A DNA stretch of 32,082 nt from CBFIHN01 sp965662575 (GCA_965662575.1 CBFIHN010000016.1:1-32082), one strand, 5' to 3'. Numbered from the stretch's first letter, positions 15,249 through 23,827 are shown. Made by a program: numbers and translations. The notes: a model not told the origin generated them from the letters alone.

Positions 15249-17564
15249 TCAACTAATATGCTGAACCAACGTATCAATCTCTGCAATCAAGCTTCGCTCT
15301 GCTGGAGGCATGCTGTCTTTATACGCTGTTTTTTCTTCTATCTCATGGATAATATCCAGTGCTTCTTGCTTTGAGATACGCTCACTCTTACCTTCAAGGA
15401 TGTTCAACCGCTTGACTACCTCATAAATTTTATCTTTTGTTAGTGTACTCTCTTGAAGGTTTGAAGTTGTGACATCAAAAAAATCACTTGACAGACGCTC
15501 ATCAACCGGAATTGACATAAAGATTGAGGGGTTATCAGTTTCTTCAATAAAGTTGAGTTCTTCCTCCTCTGTTTCAACACCAAGAAAACCCAACACCTGA
15601 TCAAGAAAACCATCTACATTTTCCGTTAAAGAGCTTTCTTTCAGTGATTCAAAAAAATCCTGAGTGGCAGGATCGAATCCCTCAATTTGCCCCAAAACAC
15701 GGGGGTCAATTGAGAGGTCACGTAATTTGCTTAACGCAGTGGCAACTTTATTCGATGGGGGCTTAACTTTCAGAAATTGATTTAGCTTGATCTGTTTAAC
15801 CCGCGGTGGGTTTGCATAAAACATTTTGCAACGCACAATTTTTGATTTAAAGAAAATATGAGCTTCACCTTCACGCTGATCCTTAAGATCCAATAAGTCT
15901 AAACGATGCCGCTTGTCAATATTGGCTTCAAGCGTGTCGCGATAAGAAAATACGGAAGGACCATCACCCGTACGGGCATAGGTCCGCGCAACAGAGACAT
16001 AGGCTTCACCTGCCGTTTTTTGGAAAAATTCCCACGTATCAGCTGGATCTTCAAGCTTCATACAAATTTTGATATTAGTATTTGCACAAATAGAGGATGC
16101 TTCTTCTTTTGAAGCTTTTTGAAATGCAGGTAAATCTTGGCCGGCAAATACCACCGAAAAACCCAATGAACGCGCTTGGGCGGGGACCACAGCAAAACCT
16201 TTTACAGCATAATAGCCATATTCATCTAGCACACACAAGTAAGGTGTTTTGGAGTTAGTTGGCTTAGTCTCAATCACATCAGCATAATCACCTTCAACAC
16301 GATTACCCAGACCTTCAGCCAACATTGCTTTTAATGAGGCAATAATCAATTTGCCAAGATTGGATAGCTCATCAGGTGACTTTTCTAATGCGGGTAGCAA
16401 CACCACTAAAATACGTCTATTGAGTACCACATCACGAAAATCTACTTCCGCCAAATTAGTACGGATAATATGACCATAGACATCTGCTAACGAGTTAAAA
16501 ATACGCGTTAACTGCATGGTGATATAGCCATGTTGCTCATAGGCTTTATTGTCTTGCTTCCCCTTTTCACTGCGTTGATAGCCTGGCAATGTCGAGAGGT
16601 AGCTCTCTAAAGACTCACGAATATCTGCTGGCAAAGGCTCATCAAGCACAGTAACATCGCCATTCTGATCAACCACCTTGCGATCATAGAGCATCTCTTC
16701 AAGAACATCTAATACAAAGTAACGACGGATAACCCCCGCCTCGAGCAGCAAATATTCACGATCACGCAACCAAACTAAAGGACGCATTAAGGCCTCGACA
16801 AACGACATCGCTCGACCTTTCCACATATCCCCATCAGAATTTCCACTACTAGCAGCACCACCAGAGCTATCCATTAAGCTAATAACCAACTGCGACAGCA
16901 TACTTGAAGAACCAGAGGCAAAAGGATTCATCGTGTTTGAAATAATATGTTCTTGGGGTCCAGAAATATCATTGGCTCCGGTCATAAAATTAACGACCAA
17001 CAAATCATCTTCACGCCCTTTAGATCGCACCAAAGAAAACATCTTTGCAAATAGCGAATTATCGCCCTTACCATCGACATAAATTAAACCACTCCCTTGG
17101 ATAATTGCGTTATAGGCAAGCGACAATAATGACTCTGTTTTACCACTACCAGTCGAGCCAAAAATCAGCGTGTGTGTCCGCATATCTGTATTATTAAACC
17201 ACAACTGTTCCTGGGTATTCACGTCCCAGCCAAAATAGTAGATACCGGCTGCTTTTCCAGGTCTTTCTGAGCCCGGCTTCGGATCATTTTTATCTAAGCA
17301 CCGTGCAAAAATGGGCATCCGAAAAGGTAAGCGTTTAAAATCCCAAAAAGAAAACCAAAATATAGTGATTGCAATCAGCAAAAAGACATCACTAAAACTG
17401 GGCGCAATAAACATCATCACAGCAAAAACCGATAACACACCAGTTGCGCCATAGCGACTGAGCAACAAATCTCTGACTTGCTGCCAAAAGGGTCTAATAT
17501 TACGAATCGAATCTGCTGGGCGTGTTTCTTGTGTGCTGGTAATGCCACGAAAAGTTTTTTTCAC
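15249..17564 (-). CDS. dotL: Dot/Icm coupling ATPase DotL/IcmO
   Basis: DotL is the TraD/VirD4-like coupling protein that receives effectors at the inner membrane and passes them to the channel. The GTG at 17564 overlaps the icmT stop as GTGA and gives 771 residues, close to the 783 of Legionella DotL; an upstream extension would run into icmT. Two membrane segments lie near residues 39-74. Walker A IFGSTGSGKTES is near 134-145, Walker B YLCVLDEYGYY follows about 350 residues later, and VFAGQDLPAFQK after it. The C-terminal 180 residues are acidic and helical, the part that in Legionella binds IcmS-IcmW, LvgA and DotN. The end of that tail (PPAERSLIAEIDTLVQHIS) is intact. Coupling order icmT-dotL is unusual compared with Legionella, where icmO follows icmP. 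Confidence 0.93.
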   Translation of the reverse strand: MKKTFRGITSTQETRPADSIRNIRPFWQQVRDLLLSRYGATGVLSVFAVMMFIAPSFSDVFLLIAITIFWFSFWDFKRLPFRMPIFARCLDKNDPKPGSERPGKAAGIYYFGWDVNTQEQLWFNNTDMRTHTLIFGSTGSGKTESLLSLAYNAIIQGSGLIYVDGKGDNSLFAKMFSLVRSKGREDDLLVVNFMTGANDISGPQEHIISNTMNPFASGSSSMLSQLVISLMDSSGGAASSGNSDGDMWKGRAMSFVEALMRPLVWLRDREYLLLEAGVIRRYFVLDVLEEMLYDRKVVDQNGDVTVLDEPLPADIRESLESYLSTLPGYQRSEKGKQDNKAYEQHGYITMQLTRIFNSLADVYGHIIRTNLAEVDFRDVVLNRRILVVLLPALEKSPDELSNLGKLIIASLKAMLAEGLGNRVEGDYADVIETKPTNSKTPYLCVLDEYGYYAVKGFAVVPAQARSLGFSVVFAGQDLPAFQKASKEEASSICANTNIKICMKLEDPADTWEFFQKTAGEAYVSVARTYARTGDGPSVFSYRDTLEANIDKRHRLDLLDLKDQREGEAHIFFKSKIVRCKMFYANPPRVKQIKLNQFLKVKPPSNKVATALSKLRDLSIDPRVLGQIEGFDPATQDFFESLKESSLTENVDGFLDQVLGFLGVETEEEELNFIEETDNPSIFMSIPVDERLSSDFFDVTTSNLQESTLTKDKIYEVVKRLNILEGKSERISKQEALDIIHEIEEKTAYKDSMPPAERSLIAEIDTLVQHIS

Positions 17565-17815
17565 CGTCGATATCCAATATTTTTTCTTGGGCCTGTGATA
17601 AAACTGCGCAACAGTCTCATAGCAACAGGAATGGGCAACTTGAGATAATGTAAAACACTCAGAATAACAATCACACCGAAACAAATTGACAGACTAAGGA
17701 AGCTAGGATGCAGCAAGAAAATCACCACCGCAAATGCCGCTCGCGCATCAATGATAAAAAATTTCGGTGTGAGTGCAGAATCTCGCCAATGCGAAAAAGT
17801 ATCATTATGCTGCAT
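17561..17815 (-). CDS. icmT: Dot/Icm membrane protein IcmT
   Basis: IcmT is a small inner-membrane component of the Dot/Icm apparatus, needed in Legionella for effector translocation and pore formation on host exit. From the ATG at 17815 the product is 84 residues, matching the 86 of Legionella. Recognisable landmarks are HWRDSALTPKFFIIDARAAFAV near the start, two adjacent hydrophobic segments (about residues 24-55) and the end LLRSFITGPRKNIGYRR, in line with the family's conserved FRSWLAGPRK-type tail. It overlaps the 3' end of dotB by 11 bases and the dotL start by four, so the three are coupled. Confidence 0.88.
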   Translation of the reverse strand: MQHNDTFSHWRDSALTPKFFIIDARAAFAVVIFLLHPSFLSLSICFGVIVILSVLHYLKLPIPVAMRLLRSFITGPRKNIGYRR

Positions 17816-18923
17816 CAGACACCTCAACAGAAAAACGTCGGTAAATTGCCTGTTCTATTAAACCTTGTTGATATTTAGTCCTTGCATCATCTGCTATCGA
17901 ACAACCAAACTGACTAATGACTGAGCGCAGCTTTGCAACAAGATGTTCCGCCGGTGTCCCCGCTAAAAGATCTCTGACTTGTGGCGTAATTTCAAGATAC
18001 TCACGCAGAGCAATGCGCCCACCATTAATCGCGGGGACTAAAGCCTGCCAAATGATGACTTTGGTCGTTTCTAATAAATCTAATAACCGAGCATCACGCT
18101 CAGCAAAACTAAAACTGGTAACCATCCGCCTCAAGGTATCTGCAACACCATTACTATGCACAGTGGTGTAAACGGGGTGCCCGGTGAGTGCTGCATCAAT
18201 TACTGCCTCAATTGTTTCTTGATCTCTAGCCTCACCAACTAAAATCAAGCCAGGTTTTCGCCTGAGTGCATTACGCACACCGGCAGCAAAATTTGGCAAA
18301 TAGCGGGGAATTTCAGTTTGACTAACCATCGCAGATTGCTTTACCACCTTGTCATAAACGTACTCTATCGGCGACTCATAGGTGAGAATTTTACAGTGAC
18401 TATCAACACGCTTTGCAATATCTGCAATCATTGCCGCAAGCAAAGTGCTTTTTCCTGAACCTGTCGCCCCACTAACAACCACAATACCTTGAGGAACCTT
18501 AATTTTGTTAAGTAATTCCTTACCAATGCCTAATGAAGTAAGTGCAGGTGGTTCGCTAGAAATCACGCGCAGTGTTGTTTGAATACCTTGATAACCATCG
18601 AAATAGCAGGCGGTCGCATTGACGCGATAACGAGATTGTTGTGATTCACTGTGCTTAATTAAATAACTGGTATCAATATCTTGACCTCGTGCTAATAATG
18701 CTGTCGCATTAGGACCATAAATATAGTTAATGAGATCCGAACTCTCTTGTAGACTCAAAGCTCGACTAGTTAACGCCTTAAGCGTGCCTTCAGTCTCAAT
18801 AATGACTGGCTCCCCCGTTTGAAAATTGATATCTGACGCTCCATGCTGACAACAAAAAACTAACAATCGATCAAGCTGATCCGGCGTAAAATAACTCGGC
18901 TCATTGGGCAATAACATATTCAT
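17805..18923 (-). CDS. dotB: Dot/Icm secretion ATPase DotB
   Basis: DotB is a PilT/VirB11-like hexameric ATPase that binds the cytoplasmic face of the Dot/Icm machine to energise assembly and export. The 372 residues include an N-terminal domain (FTPDQLDRLLVFCCQHGASDINFQTG), Walker A VVVSGATGSGKSTLLAAM near 148-165, the Asp box (LTYESPIEYVYD), Walker B RKPGLILVGEARDQETIEAV and the His box GHPVYTTVHSNGVADTLRRM. Length agrees with Legionella DotB (377). It starts at an ATG overlapping the dotC stop as ATGA. A type IV pilus PilT is excluded by the neighbours dotC, dotD and icmT and by the GHPVYTTVHSNGV box. Confidence 0.95.
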   Translation of the reverse strand: MNMLLPNEPSYFTPDQLDRLLVFCCQHGASDINFQTGEPVIIETEGTLKALTSRALSLQESSDLINYIYGPNATALLARGQDIDTSYLIKHSESQQSRYRVNATACYFDGYQGIQTTLRVISSEPPALTSLGIGKELLNKIKVPQGIVVVSGATGSGKSTLLAAMIADIAKRVDSHCKILTYESPIEYVYDKVVKQSAMVSQTEIPRYLPNFAAGVRNALRRKPGLILVGEARDQETIEAVIDAALTGHPVYTTVHSNGVADTLRRMVTSFSFAERDARLLDLLETTKVIIWQALVPAINGGRIALREYLEITPQVRDLLAGTPAEHLVAKLRSVISQFGCSIADDARTKYQQGLIEQAIYRRFSVEVSDAA

Positions 18924-19675
18924 GGTGCCTTTTTCTTATTTGGAATCAACGTTGGTTGCCACAATTTACTCTGTATCTGCAATTGCGGCTTGCTATTGAT
19001 ATGCCATAGTTGATTATCAATAGTCATTTGCTTGCCATTGCCTGTGATGCCTTTATTTTTCGTATTGACAGCAAACGGGCTAATCATATGTTCAAGCAAT
19101 AATTTTTTGTACAACACCATACCATTAAAATCTCGCACCAAACGATGTAAGTTGGATTTAAAAATTTGTACTGCCTGCTGTTTACCTTGCCGCCAACCTA
19201 AATCAACAGCCTGCTGCCAAATCTGATGCTCCCGATTGGTCGTGGGAATCAAAACTTTATTGGGCAGTGTTGGTTTTTGGTAATTCATCCATAAATAACT
19301 ACGCCAAGTAGGCGGTGCGGTGACAAAGCGCACCTGTTTAATGATGCGGTAAGTCTCTCCACCCAAACGGATGGTATCCCCGTCTGATGATACATTTAAT
19401 GAATGACTGAGATGAGCAATAACGGGTGGCAAAACATTGTTATGGTAAATCAAGCGACGAAAGTTATAGATTTGATCAAGTTTGCTTGCGCTAACGTTTA
19501 GTTGTTTATTAATAAACTTTGACTCTGCGTACAACCCCCCTTGCATGCCCAGCGCTTGTGCAGCCTGCTTAATCGCACGATGACGAATATTCAAGCCTGA
19601 ATTTTCCTCACTGTAATAAGCAGATTCCGGTGATAGGTTCCGCAAGTGATCCAAATCAAAATGATGTGCCACCAT
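18920..19675 (-). CDS. dotC: Dot/Icm outer-membrane core protein DotC, apparently without signal peptide
   Basis: DotC is normally an outer-membrane lipoprotein that, with DotD, DotH and others, forms the Dot/Icm core complex. The 251 residues match the family through GLNIRHRAIKQAAQALGMQGG near 27-47, YNFRRLIYHNNVLPPVI, VTAPPTWRSYLWMNYQKP, DLGWRQGKQQAVQIF and LYKKLLLEHMISPFAV. The N-terminus is the oddity: MVAHHFDLDHLRNLSPESAY has no hydrophobic core and no Cys, whereas Legionella DotC (303 residues) has a lipoprotein signal. A stop codon eight codons upstream in frame, inside dotD, rules out a longer form. Start overlaps the dotD stop (TGATG). Either export is lost or achieved differently, or a leader was removed. 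Confidence 0.9.
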   Translation of the reverse strand: MVAHHFDLDHLRNLSPESAYYSEENSGLNIRHRAIKQAAQALGMQGGLYAESKFINKQLNVSASKLDQIYNFRRLIYHNNVLPPVIAHLSHSLNVSSDGDTIRLGGETYRIIKQVRFVTAPPTWRSYLWMNYQKPTLPNKVLIPTTNREHQIWQQAVDLGWRQGKQQAVQIFKSNLHRLVRDFNGMVLYKKLLLEHMISPFAVNTKNKGITGNGKQMTIDNQLWHINSKPQLQIQSKLWQPTLIPNKKKAP

Positions 19676-20172
19676 CAGTCTAAGTACCGTAGACTAATGA
19701 TTTTTGTTTTCGTTAACACCATCAAGCTGGCATTATCACCTAACTGCACATCTAAATTACGTAAAACCGCTATTGCCGATATCGGATGTTTTTTTGTGTC
19801 GACATCAACTAACAAAGGAATAGAAGGCGCTTTACCATAAACCTGGAATTGGTAGGAAACTTGCTTGGCAATTTTAGCCAGCACAGGCTCAACAGGCCCA
19901 TACCACTGCAGTGCTGTCGGTTGAGCTAATGACTGCGCATGGACATGTGCCAATGGCATGCCTGTGTCGTTAGAATATTGCGCTTTATCAATGACTGATA
20001 GCTGATCAAGCGCAGAGGAAGTTGTCCTAGCAGCTTGCGCAAGGCTTTCCTGAAAGTTGACTAACTGGCTATTCACATCATCCTGTTTCACTGTGTGACT
20101 AGCACAGCCTGACAATAAGCAAGAACCTAATGCTAACCAAAACAGTGCATATTTAATCATCAATCTGCTCAT
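19675..20172 (-). CDS. dotD: Dot/Icm outer-membrane lipoprotein DotD
   Basis: DotD is a lipoprotein of the outer-membrane core that helps insert DotH; its periplasmic domain resembles the N0 domain of secretins. The 165-residue product (Legionella 163) starts MSRLMIKYALFWLALGSCLLSGCASH, a textbook lipoprotein signal with lipobox LSGC and Cys at residue 23. The mature part includes PLAHVHAQSLAQPTALQWYGPVEPVLAKIAKQVSYQF and PSIPLLVDV, the N0-like segment. A start at 20160 (MIKY) is equally acceptable. It lies 17 bases after the icmD stop and overlaps dotC by one base, so the locus reads icmD-dotD-dotC-dotB. Confidence 0.93.
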   Translation of the reverse strand: MSRLMIKYALFWLALGSCLLSGCASHTVKQDDVNSQLVNFQESLAQAARTTSSALDQLSVIDKAQYSNDTGMPLAHVHAQSLAQPTALQWYGPVEPVLAKIAKQVSYQFQVYGKAPSIPLLVDVDTKKHPISAIAVLRNLDVQLGDNASLMVLTKTKIISLRYLD

Positions 20173-20189
20173 CCCTGGCTAATCAATCT

Positions 20190-20582
20190 TTAACTGACCA
20201 AGCTTTGGCCAGTGCCATTAGCGACACTCCAAGAATTATAAGCATCATCATTATTGGTCAGGCCAGAGACAATCATATGTGTAAGTGGCACAGCAACAAA
20301 CAATGCCGAACCGAAAATAAGAGAAGCAATTGCTTTGGGCAGATGACGCTCTTGGCCTGTTCCCGTATAGTTTTGTTTTAAGTGAACGATGCCTTTAATG
20401 ACAATCAAAATGCCTGCGATGGTAACCACCGTCATCACCACTTTCATAATTTCACCACCAGACTTGCTAAGACTACTGGCCAAATCATTGAAAGTGCTGA
20501 CTCCATCTGCCATGGCACTAGCTGAGCAGGCCCAAATCAAAGCACCACTAAACCAGCATGAAAGTTTATTGGATGTACGCAT
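20190..20582 (-). CDS. icmD: Dot/Icm inner-membrane protein IcmD/DotP
   Basis: The ATG at 20582 follows a strong AAGGAGG Shine-Dalgarno, giving 130 residues, close to the 132 of Legionella IcmD (DotP). A signal-like N-terminus (FSGALIWACSASAMADG) is followed by FNDLASSLSKSGGEIM. A membrane segment VVMTVVTIAGILIVIKGI, the basic loop HLKQNYTGTGQERHLPKA and a second segment IASLIFGSALFVAVPLTHMI come next. This two-span layout is shared with IcmC/DotE, its paralogue encoded just upstream. The C-terminus is polar (NNDDAYNSWSVANGTG). Its exact role is unknown; it is an essential inner-membrane component of the apparatus. An alternative assignment to another IcmC/D-like paralogue (DotV) is possible. 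Confidence 0.85.
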   Translation of the reverse strand: MRTSNKLSCWFSGALIWACSASAMADGVSTFNDLASSLSKSGGEIMKVVMTVVTIAGILIVIKGIVHLKQNYTGTGQERHLPKAIASLIFGSALFVAVPLTHMIVSGLTNNDDAYNSWSVANGTGQSLVS

Positions 20583-20607
20583 ATATCCTCCTTGAAAGGT
20601 TTTAGTA

Positions 20608-21303
20608 TCAAAAAATTGTAACAGAACTGAAAAAATTATACACAATTGGTGCATTAACACCAATTGTGCCGGCAATAATATGAGTCAATGTTTTTGGCAA
20701 ATGTGCACCGCCACTCATACTCCCTTCCCCAACTTTGGTCAGCAAAATAAACCCTCTTAAAAATGAAATACTGCCGACTAAAAATAATATGGAGAAAGCT
20801 ATCAGCTTAAGTAAGTCTAGTGTCGACTTTTGGATATCGGTTGAATGTTCAACAATTCGAGCATAACCCAGCATCGGGCAAAAATGCCCCTGACCACCGT
20901 AAACACATTGCGTATTAACCACACTATTCCATTCATGACCGCCAAGAAAAAAATGGTGCCCAAAAACGCTATTACCAAAAATAAAGAGCTCAGGGGTAAA
21001 CATGACTAATACCCCACCACTAATGAACATGAATAATGTTCCCGCCGGTGAAATCCGATGCATCATTTCATGGTGACTATGACGTTTTAAACGGATAATC
21101 CCCACCATAACCATAAATATACCAACAAAGCGAGAAATGACCTGAACCGACGTCATAATGGGGTTCATGGTATTATTTAAAAAATCGATCACTCTTTCAT
21201 AAAATGGCGTTGCTGCATGTGCTAACACAGAGGATGTAGCCAAATTTGTCAACGTACTCGAAATATTTGCATCCATGCCGGCACCCTCACCGCTTAATAA
21301 CAT
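20608..21303 (-). CDS. icmC: Dot/Icm inner-membrane protein, IcmC/DotE-like
   Basis: I take the ATG at 21303 (231 residues), preceded by AGGATAGGG; ATG 21276 is another option and would give 222. The middle holds NPIMTSVQVISRFVGIFMVMVGIIRLKRHSHHEM, a first membrane span with the basic loop typical of the IcmC/IcmD family. The second is TLFMFISGGVLVMFTPELFIFG. A loop with two Cys (TQCVYGGQGHFCPMLGYA) may be extracytoplasmic. A further span (LIAFSILFLVGSISFLRGF) and a hydrophobic end (LTHIIAGTIGVNAPIVYNFF) follow. Legionella IcmC/DotE has 194 residues, so this copy is somewhat longer. The paralogous DotV cannot be excluded. It heads the run of Dot/Icm genes, 25 bases before icmD. Confidence 0.75.
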   Translation of the reverse strand: MLLSGEGAGMDANISSTLTNLATSSVLAHAATPFYERVIDFLNNTMNPIMTSVQVISRFVGIFMVMVGIIRLKRHSHHEMMHRISPAGTLFMFISGGVLVMFTPELFIFGNSVFGHHFFLGGHEWNSVVNTQCVYGGQGHFCPMLGYARIVEHSTDIQKSTLDLLKLIAFSILFLVGSISFLRGFILLTKVGEGSMSGGAHLPKTLTHIIAGTIGVNAPIVYNFFSSVTIF

Positions 21304-21462
21304 CCCTATCCTACTGAGATTTTTTGCTAGAATACAAATATTCAATAGGCATCAAGATACGAAAACTAACAAAAAAAAACTCAATCAATTGATTAATATA
21401 AAAATTAATCGCAACAATTCCTTGTAAAAATACAGTCAAATAGCCAAACACAATGCTATATG

Positions 21463-21474
21463 AGCTGTTGCAAA
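21463..21474. mobile_element. Possible transposon end at the kdsB / Dot-Icm junction
   Basis: AGCTGTTGCAAA, preceded by CTATATG, matches the terminal sequence of the 141-bp element at the window's end (GGGGCTGTTGCAAAC with CTAT flank). It ends exactly at the kdsB stop codon (21475-21477). Only about a dozen bases match, so chance is possible; the position at the boundary of the secretion cluster is what makes it notable. Confidence 0.35.
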
Positions 21475-22200
21475 TCACACAACCCAAGCTTGTGCTTTTG
21501 CCAATTCTTCTGGTGTATTAATTTCTATGGTTTTATATTCAGTTTTTCCTACCCAAATTTTATAACCATGCTCAATAGCACGAAGTTGTTCTAGGCTTTC
21601 TGCTTTTTCTAGTGGTGTTGCTGGTAATTGCGTATATTGCAATAAAAAATCACGCCGAAAGCCATATAAACCAATATGATGCAGCGGCCTCGCTTCAGCA
21701 TCTTGATGACGATAATAGGGAATCGGTGAGCGTGAAAAATAAATGGCATACCCTTGACGGTCTAAAATTACCTTCACAATACCCGGATCGTCAAGCTCTT
21801 TCTCCATATCTAGGGGATAAGCTAATGTCGTCATATCCGGCGATTGCCCCTCACGATAAGGCTCAACCAGATGCGATAACATTTCTGGCTTCATAAACGG
21901 TTCATCGCCTTGTAGATTAATAACAACATCGTAATCTGGATAAGCTTTTGCAACTTCTGCCACGCGATCAGAACCTGTTTGAATGTAATCAGGCGTTATG
22001 GCAACGGTTGCCCCCAGTTTTTTTACGACCTCAGCCACTTCTTCACTATCGGTGGCGACGACAACTTGATCAATATCTTGACACGCCACAGCTGCTTCAT
22101 AAGTGCGTTGAATCATCGGCTTACCTTGGATTAAGGCTAAAGGCTTACGTGGCAAACGAGTCGAACCAATTCTCGCTGGAATCACACATAGTACGTTCAC
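21475..22200 (-). CDS. kdsB: 3-deoxy-manno-octulosonate cytidylyltransferase (CMP-KDO synthetase)
   Basis: KdsB activates KDO with CTP to CMP-KDO, the sugar donor for the inner core of lipopolysaccharide, so a Gram-negative envelope with LPS is implied. The 241-residue protein begins MNVLCVIPARIGSTRLPRKPLALIQGKPMIQ, the nucleotide-binding signature. VVATDSEEVAEVV, GSDRVAEV, VVINLQGDEPF, FSRSPIPYYR, HHIGLYGFRR and LEQLRAIEHGYKI follow, all conserved. The C-terminus KAQAWVV is near normal length. The stop codon directly abuts a transposon-end-like sequence. guaA lies 6 bases upstream in the direction of transcription, so kdsB may be read from the guaA transcript, an unusual functional pairing. 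Confidence 0.96.
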   Translation of the reverse strand: MNVLCVIPARIGSTRLPRKPLALIQGKPMIQRTYEAAVACQDIDQVVVATDSEEVAEVVKKLGATVAITPDYIQTGSDRVAEVAKAYPDYDVVINLQGDEPFMKPEMLSHLVEPYREGQSPDMTTLAYPLDMEKELDDPGIVKVILDRQGYAIYFSRSPIPYYRHQDAEARPLHHIGLYGFRRDFLLQYTQLPATPLEKAESLEQLRAIEHGYKIWVGKTEYKTIEINTPEELAKAQAWVV

Positions 22201-22206
22201 TTAAAA

Positions 22207-23760
22207 TTACTCCCATTCAATCGTCGCAGGTGGCTTACCACTGATATCATACGTGACTCGAGAGACACCTGAAACCTGGTTCACAATATCATGTGCCACT
22301 TGGTCTAGTAATTCATAGGGCAACCGTGCCCAATGCGCACTCATAAAGTCAATGGTTTCAACGGCTCGCAAGCAAATAACATAGTCATATTGCCTGGCAT
22401 CACCGATCACACCAACCGATTTAACCGGTAAAAACACTGCAAAGGCCTGACTAACTTGATCATAATAATTGAAGTCTCTCAATGTTTGGATAAAGATAGC
22501 ATCGGCTTTTTGCAACATCGCCACATACTGAGCTTTGACTTCACCCAAAACTCGCACACCCAAACCTGGCCCAGGAAAAGGGTGACGATAAACCACCGAT
22601 GGCGGCAAGCCAAGTGTTAGCCCAATTTGACGCACCTCATCTTTAAATAACTCACGTAAAGGCTCGAGCAACTTAAGTTGCATATTGTCAGGCAAACCAC
22701 CGACATTATGATGTGATTTAATCACATGTGCTTTACCATGCCCTGTCGCAGCAGATTCAATCACATCTGAATAAATCGTTCCTTGCGCCAGCCATTTGGC
22801 ATGACCAATTTTTTCAGCTTCTTGCTCAAAAATCTTAACAAATAAATGCCCAATGATTTGACGTTTTTCTTCAGGGTCAACGACCCCTTTGAGCGCCTTA
22901 AAATAAGTCACTTTGGCATCGACACAAATGACATGAATACTTCTATGCTCGGCAAACATTTGCATCACTTGTTCAGCTTCATTTAATCGTAACAGCCCCG
23001 TGTCAACAAAAATACAGGTCAACTGTTTGCCAATTGCCTGATTTAATAAAACAGCAACCACTGAAGAATCAACCCCGCCAGACAACCCCAAAATTACATG
23101 ATCATCACCGACCTGCTGACGAATAGATGCAATCGCCTCTTCAACAATATTTTTTGGCACCCATAATGAATCACAACCACAAATATCCTGAACAAAGTGC
23201 CCAAACACTTCGCGACCATAGTCACTATGCGTTACTTCCGGATGAAATTGGATACCATAGTAATCTCGCGACTCATCAGCCATCACGGCGATCGGAGCAT
23301 GCGTAGATGAAGCAACACAGACAAATCCCGCTGGTAACGCTGATACTTTATCTCCATGACTCATCCAAACGGATAGTGTCTCTGTATCCAATGCAGCAAA
23401 CAAGGCTGAACCCTGATGAAAGGTGACTGTTGTCGCGCCAAATTCCCCTGACTCACCAGCAGAAACCTGACCACCTAACTGTAAAGCCATCGCCTGCATT
23501 CCATAACAAATGCCCAACACCGGCACACCGAGTGAAAAAACACAATCTGGTATACGAAAATCGACCGCATCATGGACTGATTCTGGGCCCCCGGACAAGA
23601 TAATGCCCTGCGCTTGAAAATCAACAATTTTTTGTGAAGCAACATCAAAGGGCATGAGTTCACAATACACACCGCATTCACGGACACGCCGAGCAATTAA
23701 TTGCGCATACTGCGAGCCAAAGTCAAGAATTAAAATTTTGTGTTGATGAATTTTTTTCAA
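22207..23760 (-). CDS. guaA: GMP synthase (glutamine-hydrolysing)
   Basis: GuaA converts XMP to GMP using glutamine nitrogen and ATP. The 517 residues show the class I glutamine amidotransferase half (ILDFGSQYAQLIARRVRE, ILSGGPESV, catalytic Cys in VLGICYGMQAM, His and Glu in IQFHPEVTHSDYG). The PP-loop ATP pyrophosphatase half has LGLSGGVDSSVVAVLL. The dimerisation domain has RHPFPGPGLGVRVLGE and ends in ISGKPPATIEWE. The ATG at 23760 follows GAGGAGG. It lies 100 bases downstream of guaB, the usual guaBA order, with a small hairpin between. Confidence 0.98.
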   Translation of the reverse strand: MKKIHQHKILILDFGSQYAQLIARRVRECGVYCELMPFDVASQKIVDFQAQGIILSGGPESVHDAVDFRIPDCVFSLGVPVLGICYGMQAMALQLGGQVSAGESGEFGATTVTFHQGSALFAALDTETLSVWMSHGDKVSALPAGFVCVASSTHAPIAVMADESRDYYGIQFHPEVTHSDYGREVFGHFVQDICGCDSLWVPKNIVEEAIASIRQQVGDDHVILGLSGGVDSSVVAVLLNQAIGKQLTCIFVDTGLLRLNEAEQVMQMFAEHRSIHVICVDAKVTYFKALKGVVDPEEKRQIIGHLFVKIFEQEAEKIGHAKWLAQGTIYSDVIESAATGHGKAHVIKSHHNVGGLPDNMQLKLLEPLRELFKDEVRQIGLTLGLPPSVVYRHPFPGPGLGVRVLGEVKAQYVAMLQKADAIFIQTLRDFNYYDQVSQAFAVFLPVKSVGVIGDARQYDYVICLRAVETIDFMSAHWARLPYELLDQVAHDIVNQVSGVSRVTYDISGKPPATIEWE

Positions 23761-23827
23761 TGGTAAACCTCCTCATCCCTAATAAGGATTAACTAGGAAA
23801 CTGCGCTAGCACTGTGTTATAACATTC

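Noticed and set aside
17564..17684. A 40-residue N-terminal extension of DotL rich in Cys
   Set aside because: It lies wholly inside icmT in another frame; the GTG at 17564 coupled to the icmT stop gives the expected family start.
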